Shown here piece after piece: positions 53,788-64,000 of a DNA stretch of 64,000 nt (positions are counted from its first letter, which is position 1; every line of letters begins with the position of its first letter). A program made the position numbers and the translations under genes. The notes under the pieces are model-generated. The model was not told the DNA's origin. It did no database searches and saw only the letters and a list, made by a program, of their open reading frames with translations. This DNA is from Actinernus sp. WN-2022 (Eukaryota > Cnidaria > Anthozoa > Actiniaria > Actinernidae): contig JAOWCC010000577.1 of NCBI GenBank assembly GCA_030867875.1, forward strand, positions 4,108,660-4,172,659, given 5' to 3'.

Positions 53788-54862
53788 CAACTGAAGTTAC
53801 AATGGAAACGTGCCACACGGACTAAAGCTCCTCTTACTTTCTTTTCCATTTCACCTCTGGGCAGAGAGGAAAGCAGCAGTAGGTTTACAATGCAAACAAT
53901 GTCTAGGGACACCTCAGTAGGCTATGTAAACATCATTTGAACTATCCATAATGAAATTGGGAGTTTCTTAAATTTTATTTATATGATAATAATAATAATA
54001 ATCTGTCTTTAATATCACTTGATAAAATACATTTATAAAATAGATTCGATAGTACGCGCGTTCTGATTGGCTGATAGCCATGTTTTCATAGCCTGTGCAA
54101 ACATGGAAATGACGTCACACCGTAAGACAAACACCGTAAGTGCTTCTTTTATCAAAATAATTGTTTTATAAAAGAAATGAAACAGATTTTCCGTGTTTGT
54201 ACAGGCTCATGCAAACCTCGGTAAGTTTGGGAGAATTCGAAATCAAATTCACAATCCTTTATTTCTAGGAGCAATACCCGGAACAAGGTACATTATTAAC
54301 CAACTTTCGGCATGCTCTCTGAATGGTTAAGGAATCTCCTTCAACCACAGTGCTTTGCGCGCCCACGCACTGCTTGTCCGCCATTTTCGGGTAACCCGTT
54401 ATTCTATAGTTTTTGGATGGAGTTCGCAATCCATCAGCGAAATCTTTCCCATCATAGCTTTGTACATTGTCCTTTCCCCGCTGGCACAGTTGACTTCCAG
54501 TCCAACAGGTACCGAGAGAGAGAGAAGAAATATAACTTTGCTGGGCAACCATGGACGAACAAAACAGGTTTTAAAACCGTGATGCGCATGGAAAAACATA
54601 ACACGCCGCTCACACTATTTGAGCCCACGTTAGTTGATTGCCTGACGCTGGGAGGGGAGGAGGAAGGTACGTACAAAAATCGGTATGGTTTTCGAGCTAT
54701 TTTAGTCTGAAATAGAGTTACAAATGTTGCCTTTTTAGTCTGGAATAGGGTATGCTTCCGACATGAAAGTATGAGACCGCGCATGTTCATTGATTTCTCT
54801 TAGTTCGCTTGTTATTTTGACATTGATCTTCAAAATAAATCTTGAAAAGAACAAACCAGGTC
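53788..54862. other. Intergenic DNA, nothing firm recognised
   Basis: (AAT)n occurs at 53986-54001. From about 54700 isolated words such as GTCTGGAATAGGGTATG foreshadow the array that follows. Small open frames between 54300 and 54800 show no family resemblance. Confidence 0.35.
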
Positions 54863-55575
54863 TGAAATAGGGAAAATCAGATATGCTGGTCTGAAATAGG
54901 GAAAATCAGATATGCTGGTCTGAAATAGGGAAAATCAGATATGCTGGTCTGAAATAGAGAAAATCAGATATGCTGGTCTGAAATAGGGAAAATCAGATAT
55001 GCTGGTCTGAAATAGGGAAAATCAGATATGCTGGTCTGAAATAGGGAAAATCAGATATGCTGGTCTGAAATAGGGTATGGAAAATCAGATATGTTGGTCT
55101 GAAATAGGGTATGGAAAATCAGATATGCTGGTCTGAAATAGGGAAAATCAGATATGCTGGTAATAGGGAAAATCAGATATGCTGGTCTGAAATAGGGAAA
55201 ATCAGATATGCTGGTTTGAAATAGGGAAAATCAGATATGCTGGTCTGAAATAGGGAAAATCAGATATGCTGGTCTGAAATAGAGAAAATCAGATATGCTG
55301 GTCTGAAATAGGGAAAATCAGATATGCTGGTCTGAAATAGGGAAAATCAGATATGCTGGTCTGAAATAGGGTATGGAAAATCAGATATGTTGGTCTGAAA
55401 TAGGGTATGGAAAATCAGATATGTTGGTCTGAAATAGGGTATGGAAAATCAGATATGTTGGTCTGAAATAGGGTATGGAAAATCAGATATGTTGGTCTGA
55501 AATAGGGTATGGAAAATCAGATATGTTGGTCTGAAATAGGGTATGGAAAATCAGATATGCTGGTCTGAAATAGGT
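54863..55575. repeat. Minisatellite of 29-bp and 34-bp units
   Basis: The basic unit is GGTCTGAAATAGGGAAAATC plus AGATATGCT (29 bp). A variant with a 5-bp insertion (AGGGTATGGAAAA) is 34 bp long and usually ends AGATATGTT. Roughly 23 units occur; the 34-bp form is concentrated in the last third, with a few in the middle. Confidence 0.92.
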
Positions 55576-56369
55576 CAGGTATTTTGGAGACCCGGCAGCA
55601 CACCCCCAAAATTCCGAAGAGCACGGGCTACGACCAGCTCACAAACAGTGAATTTTGTGAAATACTTCTTCTGGTCAAATGGAAATGCCGACGTATCGTA
55701 TTGTTTGGGTTTTTGTGTGTGTGGTATTAATGAGTATTCATCAGAAGCGGTTATGCTATTTCTCAGTCCGTAAACCGCTATTCCAGTCCACTGACTGCTC
55801 GCGATCAAGCAAAAAGTACTATGGTTGAAGGAGATAATTGTCTGCTTGCTCCCAGTTTTCACGCGACCATTTTAATTTTCTTCTGTGACTCGATTCTTTA
55901 TTACTTGCCGCGGAAAATTTAAATCACTGAAGAAGAGATTGCCAGCAGTATATAAATCGTACAAAGGAATTATTAACGTTGATCCGTGTGATAAGAAACG
56001 TTTTCTCAAGCGATTATGGTTTATTGCAGACACATAATATTGGCAACTTTAGCCTGACAAATGTCATTTATTGATACTAATTTCCTAACTCGTTTATTCT
56101 TGTATTGATTAATTTTAAAATTTTCTACTAATTTATTTAAACTTGCGAGTTTGCACTTTGAAAATAGATGATCTGAAATAGTTATTCCTTATTCTTGGCC
56201 TTCGATCATCGCCATAGATTAAAATAACCAAGACGTGGTGGCCATGTTGGTTAACCTAACGAGGCGAAAGGTCTGCAAATGCTGCGCATATCCAGTCAGC
56301 GGTAGAAATCGTGAGAGCAGCTCTGAATGCAAAAAAGACCGGGGGTTAAAAGGTAAAAAAAAGGTAAAG
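55576..56369. other. Intergenic DNA, nothing recognised
   Basis: A single AAGACGTGGTGGCCATGTTGG near 56231 resembles one arm of the CCAACATGGC MITEs. No gene was seen. Confidence 0.35.
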
Positions 56370-56722
56370 GTATTCATTTATACAGCGCAAATTCTATATG
56401 AGTATATTCAAATGCGCTTCACATGGTTATTTTGTGATACGAAACTGCTATTGTGGCGCAATGTGCTGCCGTGCAGTTTACAATCATGAGTGATTATTAG
56501 TACCTCGGAATATCTGGCTGTTGTGTCGGGAGACAATCCCGTACTCTTTCTCTAAATAACACAACAGGGTATTTCACGTCCCCCTCGTATAGATTAGAAG
56601 AGGAAGGAGACAAGACCAATGACTTATACGTTCCTGCCCAAGGACGCGGCCGGGATTCGAACCGGCCTGACCTCCCGCACTCTAGACCGTGCTCTACCAA
56701 CTGAGCTAACCAGTGAGGCAGA
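56370..56722 (-). mobile_element. tRNA-derived SINE with LINE-like tail, reverse strand
   Basis: The reverse strand starts CCTCACTGGTTAGCTCAGTT and has a clear A box (TAGCTCAGTTGG, complement at 56697-56708) and B box (GGTTCGAATCC, complement at 56653-56663). It then continues with about 250 bp of body. The 3' end reads GTGAAGCGCATTTGAATATA ... TTTGCGCTGTATAAATGAAT, close to the 3' end of LINE 4 (AAAGCGCTATTGATATGCAC ... ATAGCGCTATATAAATAAT). The body distinguishes it from a tRNA gene. Confidence 0.82.
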
Positions 56723-57345
56723 AAATGAGGGGAAAATCGCAACAGTTAAGAGTTTTATTAGTTTAGTCATCAAGCCAACTGGATTGGTTCATGATAAGCA
56801 CTTAAAACTCGAAGCTCGTACTTTTCTATAACAATGCTTTGAAGTCCAACTTTCGAGTGAAAATTCAACCAAAATGATGCGTGCGAGCGTGATTTGCCAT
56901 TTACGCATGCGCAAGCAGACCTGTCTAACGAGGCATCTCCCACATGGAGGCGATCCGGCGTCACTTGAAAGCAGAGAAATTCAGTTATAATCTGTAGAAA
57001 GGATCAAATGAAATTTAATATATTTAGTCTGGAAGACTCGACTTTGAGGATAAATTTGCCTCTTAATAATTAGCAGTTCCTCGATCGACTATAAATAGCT
57101 AACTTATTGAACATGGCATCCATAACGGAGGTCGCTCATAATGTTCCATCGTCCATAAAATAGTTTCTCTATCGCGTAATTGTTAGAATCGCGTGACATG
57201 TGACGAACCCCACTCATGCAAGGGTTCCGGTGAAAGAAAATATTTGAAGGATCAATAAAGACAATAACCTACCGTGTGGCTTTTAAAATATTAATTGATA
57301 TATGTCTCATTGGACATTAACTGTTTCTTCAAACCCACAGTTACC
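56723..57345. other. Intergenic DNA, nothing recognised
   Basis: No exon or repeat was recognised. Confidence 0.3.
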
Positions 57346-57412
57346 CTCAGAAAATGTTCGCTTCACCCTCGGAAAATGTTCGCTTCACTATCGGAAATTG
57401 TTAGTTTCTCTC
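57346..57412. repeat. Three short tandem units of about 21 bp
   Basis: CCTCAGAAAATGTTCGCTTC, then CCTCGGAAAATGTTCGCTTC and TATCGGAAATTGTTAGTTTC follow one another. Confidence 0.7.
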
Positions 57413-57810
57413 ATAGATAATATCCACAGACAAACGTATCAGTGCATATTTCAACGCTACAAGTAGGTTAATGTTATTGTCATAACAACAATAATAACAT
57501 CAATGATAATAATGGTTGATTGAAATACATACAGGGATAGTAAAACCTGATCATGTAATATAGAATGTGTCCAATTACCTTTATTATATTAATGTTACAT
57601 ACTTAGTAATGATTACGAACATAATGATAAATGTATGCATATATATGTTGGATGTTTTAAGTTAAGAGGGGATTTTCTAATTGTTGCGTAATATTTGCAG
57701 AAAGCGCCAAAAACTAGCCCGCAGACTAATTTGAATTCCATTTCTCGCTTTGAAACTATTTTATTAGTCACAAACACATATAACTCTTGACTAAGAACTG
57801 TTTTTAGCGT

Positions 57811-59775
57811 GATACAACGATGAAATTAAGCAAACTAAGGAAATACATTACAAAAATGCTTTTCATGAAAATGAAGGAAACTCACGCAAGACTTGGGGCA
57901 TTATTAATGAGCTTACTGCGAGAAAATCAAAGAGCTCTCAAATAAAAGAAATCAAACAAAACGGCACCGCCATTAGTAACGCACAAGAGCTGTCTCAGGT
58001 CTTTAATGACCATTTTGCTAGCGTCGGGCCCAAACTCGCGAATGATATGACATGCGATGGAAATAGCCGTTCACACTTAGACTATCTTAGTAGTTTGGGA
58101 CCTAATCATGTGAGCTTTGAACTGGAACCAACGAATTGCATGCTCCAAAGTCCTCTCTTTATTATCTAAACTAAGTAAATCTAAATCTAAATCTAAATCT
58201 AACTCTCTCTGCCTGATTTTTAATCGTTCCATTGTCACAAGTATTTTCCCTGAAGAATGGAAGTGCTCAAAAGTAATACCCTTATTCAAACAGGGTGAGC
58301 GCGCTGATTTGAATAACTATCGCCCCATTTCAATTATTCCTGTTGTGGCGAAAGTTTTCGAAAGGTTAATTTACGATCAGGTATTTGCTTTTCTAACGGA
58401 AAATAACTTACTCTCGAGCCATCGATCAGGGTTCCGATGCCTTCATTCTACAGTTACTGCATTACTTGAAGCCACTGAAAATTGGGCATACGATATTGAT
58501 CACGGCAATTTGAACGCCGTTGTTTTCTTAGATCTCAAGAAAGCATTCGATACGGTGGATCACGATATTCTGATATCGAAATTAAACGAATACGGCATCA
58601 GGGGCGCCTCGAATAATTGGTTTTTAAAGTCTTACTTGAATAGCCGCAATCAAAAATGTTTTGTTAATGGTTGTTTCTCACAAAACCGTTCATTATCCTA
58701 CGGTATTCCACAGCGAACAATTTTGGGGCCGCTATTGTTCCTGCTTTACATTAATGACTTACCAAATTGCCTCTCTCATTCCCAGCCTCGAATGTATGCT
58801 GACGACACTCACTTAACTTTCGCAAGTAATAATATTGATGTCATAGATCGTAATCTGAATCAGGACCTTGTTAACGTTAATGAATGGCTTATCGCGAATA
58901 AGCTCACTCTCAATAAATCGAAGACAGAATTCATGTTAATTGGATCAAGACAAAAATTAAGTACCTTCAATAACCCTCCGTCACTAACAATCGATGGGGC
59001 TCCCATAAAACAGGTATCGAATACAAAAATCCTCGGTGTTCATATCGATGAGAATCTGTCCTGGAACATACACATTGATAAGTTGTGTAAGAAAATTGCC
59101 TCTGGCATCGGTGTCCTCAAGCGCATTGCACCATTTGTCCCCCGCAAAACACTGCAGTCTATTTTCAATTCACTGGTGCAACCACATTTTGATTACTGTA
59201 GTGTTGTGTGGGGAAGTTGCAATAGAACCCTTGCTAACAAACTCCAAAAATTACAAAACCGTGCGGCTCGGGTTTTAACCTTTTCCAGCTATGATGCTAA
59301 TGCTGATTATCTCTTTGAAATACTTGGCTGGAAAAAACTTGAAACTCAACGCCAAATTCATAAAGCTGTTATGGTCTATAAATCGCTTAATGGACTCGCC
59401 CCTGACTATCTTCGTTCGAAATTTGTTGACCGCAGCAGCGTTACGAATTATTCTCTAAGAGACACTGAGAGCAAACTTGCTATTCCTCTGCCCCGCACCA
59501 ACTTTCTCAAAAATAGCTTTGGCTATAGTGGTGCGGTCCTATGGAATAGCCTTCCTATTGAGTTGCGGCAAGCCAGAACTCTAAGTATATTTCGCTCTGG
59601 TTGCAGCAGTTTCTTTTCTTATCTTAGCTTAACTTAATTTTAAATTAGCACACGGCACTCATGGAAAGCAGGTTTTTATTTGAGCTAATTTTAAATGTAA
59701 TTTTATATTGTAAACTTTTTACAAAACCCTGATGAGCGTACCGTGTATAAATAAAGATTACTTACTTACTTACTT
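57811..59775 (+). mobile_element. LINE 7 (CR1/L2-like), 5'-truncated, nearly intact reverse transcriptase
   Basis: It begins within the pre-RT linker (KTWGIINELTARKSKSSQIK, FNDHFASVGPKLAND). A 1-base frameshift lies near 58140. From there a long frame runs to 59637: NNYRPISIIPVVAKVFERLI, FLDLKKAFDTVDHDIL, YGIPQRTILGPLLFLLYIND, then MYADDTHLTF with the catalytic Asp pair, thumb sequence GVHIDENLSWNIHIDKLCKK, and a C terminus ending FFSYLSLT. A segment before NYRPIS is replaced by (AAATCT)n coding SKSKSKSKSN. The 3' end is AATAAAGATTACTTACTTAC. The PQG of the active region reads PQR. Confidence 0.9.
58164..58203. repeat. (TAAATC)n microsatellite inside the LINE 7 frame
   Basis: Four to five units of AAATCT/TAAATC keep the frame open (Lys-Ser repeats) but stand where the conserved 'K..GLD.I....L' RT block is expected. 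Confidence 0.8.
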
Positions 59776-60290
59776 AGTTTCTTGCTTTTATTTGTAAATT
59801 AGTCAGTCATGTAACCGCCTTAATTAAGTTTGGTGTTACATATTCAGGTCTAGCCTGACGAGAGAAGTTGTTTTAAAGTTTCGCTTTGGATTAACGCTCC
59901 AATTTAACGTTCGCCATTCAAGAAGCAACACAAATATCGAGAAATATTTGCTAAAATCCATTTTAGCTCGGCACAAAACTCAGTCTTTAGCCTGTTAATT
60001 TTTGGCGTTGTAAAATATCTCCTCTTAACACGATACACTTTCAGAAAAACATATATATGCTGATAAGTGGAAAATCTAATATATATCGTGTACGTGTTCC
60101 TGCATGATGGAGTTTAGGTTTATCTGACTTATTTGCAATGGGTTAAAATAGTTTTTTATTGGTAATCTAAAATATCCGAAAGCTTGCAGTGGTTGAACAG
60201 CTTGGTTGAACCAATAGCCACCGAAACAAACATATTAATTGACTCGGATCAATAGTGCTATAATAGAAAACCTTAGATAGAAAGGGTAGA
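59776..60290. other. Intergenic DNA, nothing recognised
   Basis: No exon or repeat was recognised. Confidence 0.3.
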
Positions 60291-61784
60291 GCATGTATCA
60301 ATAAAGTGCCTCTAACGCATCATCCATATCAATTCTACATCAAGTAAATAGTAGAATATTTCTTGATTTGAGTGTTGCGTCTATGAGTTATGAAGGTTTA
60401 TATTTCCAATATGCTAATGAGGTGACGTCATTTCTTTCTACTTGTGAATGGAACTATTTTCTGATTTAGTTAAAATATTTGGTAATATCACTGATATTAG
60501 CTTGAAATACAACATGGATCAGTTATTAAATGTCATTTATCGCTACCAGCTTGTTTTTGTATAATTAATGAATATATCGTATACTCAACACTCGAATCCA
60601 AAAATATTCTACTATTCAGACAGCTATTCACTAGAGGTAAAATCGATATTGATGATAACAAAAATAAGCGTTTGACACTGCACTTTAAACAATGGTAAAA
60701 TTAAATCGGTATCATTATTAATCTGTAATATGCGTGTTTGTCGTGAAATAAAGCATCTGAGAGCTCGAGAGCTGCTTTTGTATATTTTCATCCGAATTCA
60801 CTGCCTTGCTTCTAGCTTTTCGTGAAGGGCGGTCATTAAAGTGCACCTAACCCCTTTTGCAATTTTCATACCTATGAATCTTTGAAAAGTTTGGAGTACT
60901 TCTGTGAATACATTTTTGGCTTACAAAGAGGCAATTTATTTTGCTTGATAAAATAAATGTTTTTATGGGTTTTGTATCTTTAATTTTGTTACTTCCAGTG
61001 AGGGGACTTCCGGTTACGCAATAAACTTAGGGGGTCCTCAGATTTCATTCTTCCTTCTTCGGCCATCTTTCACATGGTGAGCTGAAGTTTTTTCCCTCCG
61101 CCACCCCAACTCCTCCCATGATTTTGTTTACCTGGATGTCTCCTCAGCCGCGGTTTCTCCCTCACCTTTGCTGAGAACGTTGTCACAATATTAGGTTTTG
61201 TCAGAGTTGACTTTATTGTAAACCGAATTTAGTTATAAGTAATATACGGCCACTTCCGTGGCCAGATTAAGCCAAGGCATGTGTTCTTTGCTTTCTTCCC
61301 CGTCCTCAGCAAACTGAGCTCTGCCAATGCAAACCCCTCTTTGGTTGAGTGACAGAACTCATAAAATACTTTATGTTCTAGGCTTGTTTGAAATGGTGAA
61401 AATTTTACCTTTCCTGACCCATGACCGCGTAAGAAAAAGCCTGGGTCGATTCTGGATCTTACGTCTCTAATTCATTCCACTTTGCAATAAGTTAAATAAA
61501 TGTTTAGCATTGTGTCTAAAATAACTGTTTTCTTTACTAACAACTCACAGACTGTATAAATTCTCTATATATCGATGTTGTTGTGATAGAAAGGCGCCAT
61601 GGAGAATAATGCATTAATGAGGTGACGTAAGATCTAAAATCGACCCATGCTAAAGGTCAAATTTTCACCATTTCAAACAAGCCTAGAACATAGAATATTC
61701 TCTGTAAGCCAAAAATTTCTTCGCAGAAGTACTCAAAACCTTTCAAAGATTCATATGTATAAAAATTGCGAAATGGGTTAGGTG

Positions 61785-62478
61785 CATCTAAAAGTGCATA
61801 TGAGCCCAAATGTTTTATCATTAAAATCGATTCTCCATTATCAAGTAAATATAGTTGAACTTTTAACATATTTTTTTTAATTGAGTGTGGCGTCTATGAG
61901 ATATAGAGGTTTCTATTTCCAATATGCTAATTATGTGACGACATGTGAGGCCAACAAAGGGTCACTTTTTTCTCCTTGTGAATGAAACTATTTCTGATTT
62001 ATACAAAATATTTGGTAAAATCACTGATATAAGGCCCAAATATTACATGGTGTTTAGAAAAATATGTATATTTCTGCCAGCACATTTTTGTATAATAGAG
62101 GTAATCGGCTAACGCTGTTGCCACCCAATTCAGATCATGTGATGTAAACCGATGCTACTCTGGGGAATTATTCCTTTTTCATTCTAATCATAATGCAGTC
62201 ATGCCTATCTGAATAAAATTAATTTTCAAAGAGTCAATTCTCCAGAGTAATGTGTTTTTACATCACGTGATCTGAGTTGGGTGACAACAGAGTTAGCCGA
62301 TTACCTCTATAAATGATCCTCACATGTCGTCACATAATTAGCATATTGGAAATAGAAACCTCTATATCTCATAGACGCCACACTCAATTTAAAAAAAAAT
62401 ATCAAAAGTTCAACTATATTTACTTGATAATGGAGAATCGATTTTAATGATAAGAAAATTGGTCTCATATGCACTTTA
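61785..62478. repeat. Long palindrome: two arms of about 160-180 bp
   Basis: Left arm 61785-61965 and right arm 62318-62478 are inverted copies that include AAAATCGATTCTCCATTATC, AAGTAAATATAGTTGAACTT, GAGTGTGGCGTCTATGAGAT and CATATTGGAAATAGAAACCT. The spacer contains a separate MITE. Confidence 0.75.
62092..62313. mobile_element. MITE in the palindrome spacer, TA-type
   Basis: Ends ATAGAGGTAATCGGCTAAC and its complement, with inverted similarity continuing through CAGATCA(T/C)GTGATGTAAA and ACTCTGG.GAATT for about 75 bp. A TA probably flanks it on each side. Confidence 0.65.
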
Positions 62479-62480
62479 AA

Positions 62481-64000
62481 TGGCAAATCAATAGAGTACT
62501 AAAGTGATATCAACATGGTGTGTCAAGTTATTGCAGAATCGGTGATCTGAAAATTCCAAATCGGAATTGAATTGTGGCGTCACACTTTACCACTCTATTC
62601 GTCTCTATTATGTTAGTCACTCGTTCCGAAGTGACTATGTGATTTTAATGCCCGAGGGCGCAGTTCATTGTTAGGATGATTATCTAATAAGCAAAGCACG
62701 GAATGCATACTATGAGCTCATTGATAACCATTGTTAACCAAAGCATTGTTGTTCATAATTCCCCTGAAAAAAAAATTGCGGTTTGAAAGGGAACATTAGG
62801 CTGTCCTTTCGCACATGACGAAATGTCTGTTAACCCTGTCCCTATACTTCATTGGTCTAGCAAGTCGGTATTCTCTTCATTTCTCAAACCCGCTTCTTCC
62901 ATGTGGGATACTTAAACCATAAACGCGACGTAATTGCATCCTCTACTAATATTTAGTCAGCCACATAATTTACATTGTAGTTTAATGTAGTTATTCTTCT
63001 CAAAAATAACACTTGTCCCACGCTTGTCATTCAATCAATGACGCTCAATCAAGCATAATAACAAAACATTTTCAAAAGCAACTCAACTGCGACGTCTTTA
63101 GTTTAGACAGAGAAAACTAAACTTCTCTGAGATTAGTTCCGTTTCTCGAAGATAATAGTATTACAAAGTGATAGCATGACATTTCGGTAAATTAGTGATT
63201 CAATTTCCCCTTGAGCCTCATGCCATACTATTACTTATGATCATTTATTGAAACCCAGAACAAAGTCGGAGTGTGAGTTTTGAATACTGGTTTGTCCAGG
63301 TCATCATAAATAAACTGGAAGTAAACATAGATTAGCAAAGTGCGTTCGTCATATTTTTTTAGATGAGAACGGATTGGACTTCCTGTGGTAAATACATACC
63401 CTGAGATAAAAGATTGCTTACCTGGACTACACTGCCGACATTCACAGACTGAGCCTCCTACTGTGAGATTAAAATATCCTCATCAAAAAATGCCTGCTTT
63501 TAAATAATGTGCAAAGTTTTGAATGTCTTGACATAAGTTATACATACAAGGGGATGGAAATAAAGGGAACATTTTGGATTGTAAAACTGAGTATGTAAGT
63601 TAACACTTTAGAACCTCATGGAATGAACAGATGCGATGAAAGCTACCCTTTACTATGTTTTCTCGTTGTAATAACTATAGTTACAATCCGCATTACCTGT
63701 GTTTACACATTACCATATATTGCCTCTCATTACATCTATAAAGGTTCCATTTCAAATTTCGCTTAATCAGCGTTGTATATAATGTCTACGTCCACTTGTA
63801 TTCCTTACTTACCTCATATAACCCCAGTTCGTTGAACCGAAATATAAAGTACAATAACTAACATCGTACAGCCGTCCGTTCAGCCTTGCAGTCTTCATAT
63901 ATATAAAGAAAAAACAAGTCATATTTTTGTATTTGTTAATAAAATGTACCGGTAATAAGTTTAAGAGGAAAATGTGGATTTTGAGGAAACTTTAACGAAT
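62481..64000. other. Intergenic DNA, nothing recognised
   Basis: No exon, RNA gene or repeat partner was found. TTCCTGTGGTAAATAC near 63380 resembles TTCCTGTGGTAAAACT near 8144, which is too short to interpret. Confidence 0.35.

Larger units (their letters stand above)
60291..62480. repeat. Complex of diverged direct and inverted repeats
   Basis: The block GTCTATGAG.TAT..AGGTTT and TATTTCCAATATGCTAAT occurs at about 60390, 61890 and, inverted, 62330. The block TTTTGGCTTACA.AGA with CTCCAAAC/AGTACTTCT occurs at about 60890 and, inverted, 61710. CCTAGGCTTGTTTGAAATGG-like sequence (61378) is inverted at 61668. No gene was seen. Confidence 0.65.

Noticed and set aside
53611..53940. 109-codon frame with Ile-Pro-Ala repeats
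   Set aside because: It is a translation of the 9-bp minisatellite with no recognisable domain.
54863..55575. 29/34-bp units considered as a CRISPR-like array
   Set aside because: The units abut with no variable spacers, so it is a minisatellite.
56640..56722. A tRNA gene on the reverse strand
   Set aside because: A and B boxes are good, but the sequence runs on into a 250-bp SINE body with a LINE-like tail, and the acceptor stem does not close.

Overview
The window looks like anthozoan (stony coral or close relative) nuclear DNA. It is AT-rich, has spliced genes with long introns and no bacterial-style operons, and most of it is transposon debris of types common in cnidarian genomes: DIRS-type tyrosine-recombinase retroelements, CR1/L2-like LINEs, tRNA-derived SINEs, a PIF/Harbinger-like miniature element, TTAA-target elements and many small fold-back elements. 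The species assignment is inference.

The one host gene I can assemble is on the + strand and runs from about 12.8 kb to 48.6 kb. It is a Cys-loop (pentameric) ligand-gated channel of the GABA-A/glycine receptor type. Seven coding exons were found: 12767-12876, 14422-14489, 24636-24853, 28374-28456, 32316-32453, 41261-41631 and 48320-48625. Every junction has a GT donor and an AG acceptor, the reading frame is continuous through all seven, and the spliced product is about 430 residues. It holds the extracellular domain with a 13-residue Cys-loop, M1-M3 in one exon, a Cys-rich M3-M4 loop and M4. M2 is preceded by the anion-channel Pro-Ala-Arg signature. The first exon (start codon and signal peptide) was not identified.

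Region by region. 0-1.4 kb: decayed 3' end of an LTR-retrotransposon pol gene, split by a small repeat, then a possible LTR. 1.4-10.9 kb: mostly anonymous AT-rich DNA with a 989-bp TIR element, a diverged duplication and a second copy of the small repeat carrying a nested miniature element. 10.9-11.5 kb: a Harbinger-like element with a MADF-like coding fragment. 12.5-15.6 kb: two receptor exons among a SINE and several fold-back elements. 16.1-21.2 kb: a dead LINE with an N-terminal 2A-like motif and a PHD-like finger, split by a 1.5-kb TIR element that itself holds a large fold-back. 21.2-24.1 kb: elements nested three deep, including a ten-copy 56-bp array. 24.1-34.6 kb: exons for the start of the ligand-binding domain, the Cys-loop and loop C region, with LINE fragments and a 1.3-kb satellite of 11-bp units. 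34.8-41.2 kb: a dead DIRS-like element whose recombinase gene is interrupted by a LINE and by ten copies of a 146-bp tandem unit. 41.3-48.6 kb: the last two receptor exons around a 3.6-kb TTAA-flanked element. 48.6-64 kb: SINEs, a reverse-strand LINE, a 29/34-bp minisatellite, an L2/CR1-like LINE and an inverted-repeat complex.

The only functional unit I can support is the receptor gene. Everything else is mobile or repetitive DNA, most of it inside the receptor's introns. No RNA gene, CRISPR array or bacterial-type operon was seen. Promoter and polyadenylation sites of the receptor could not be placed.
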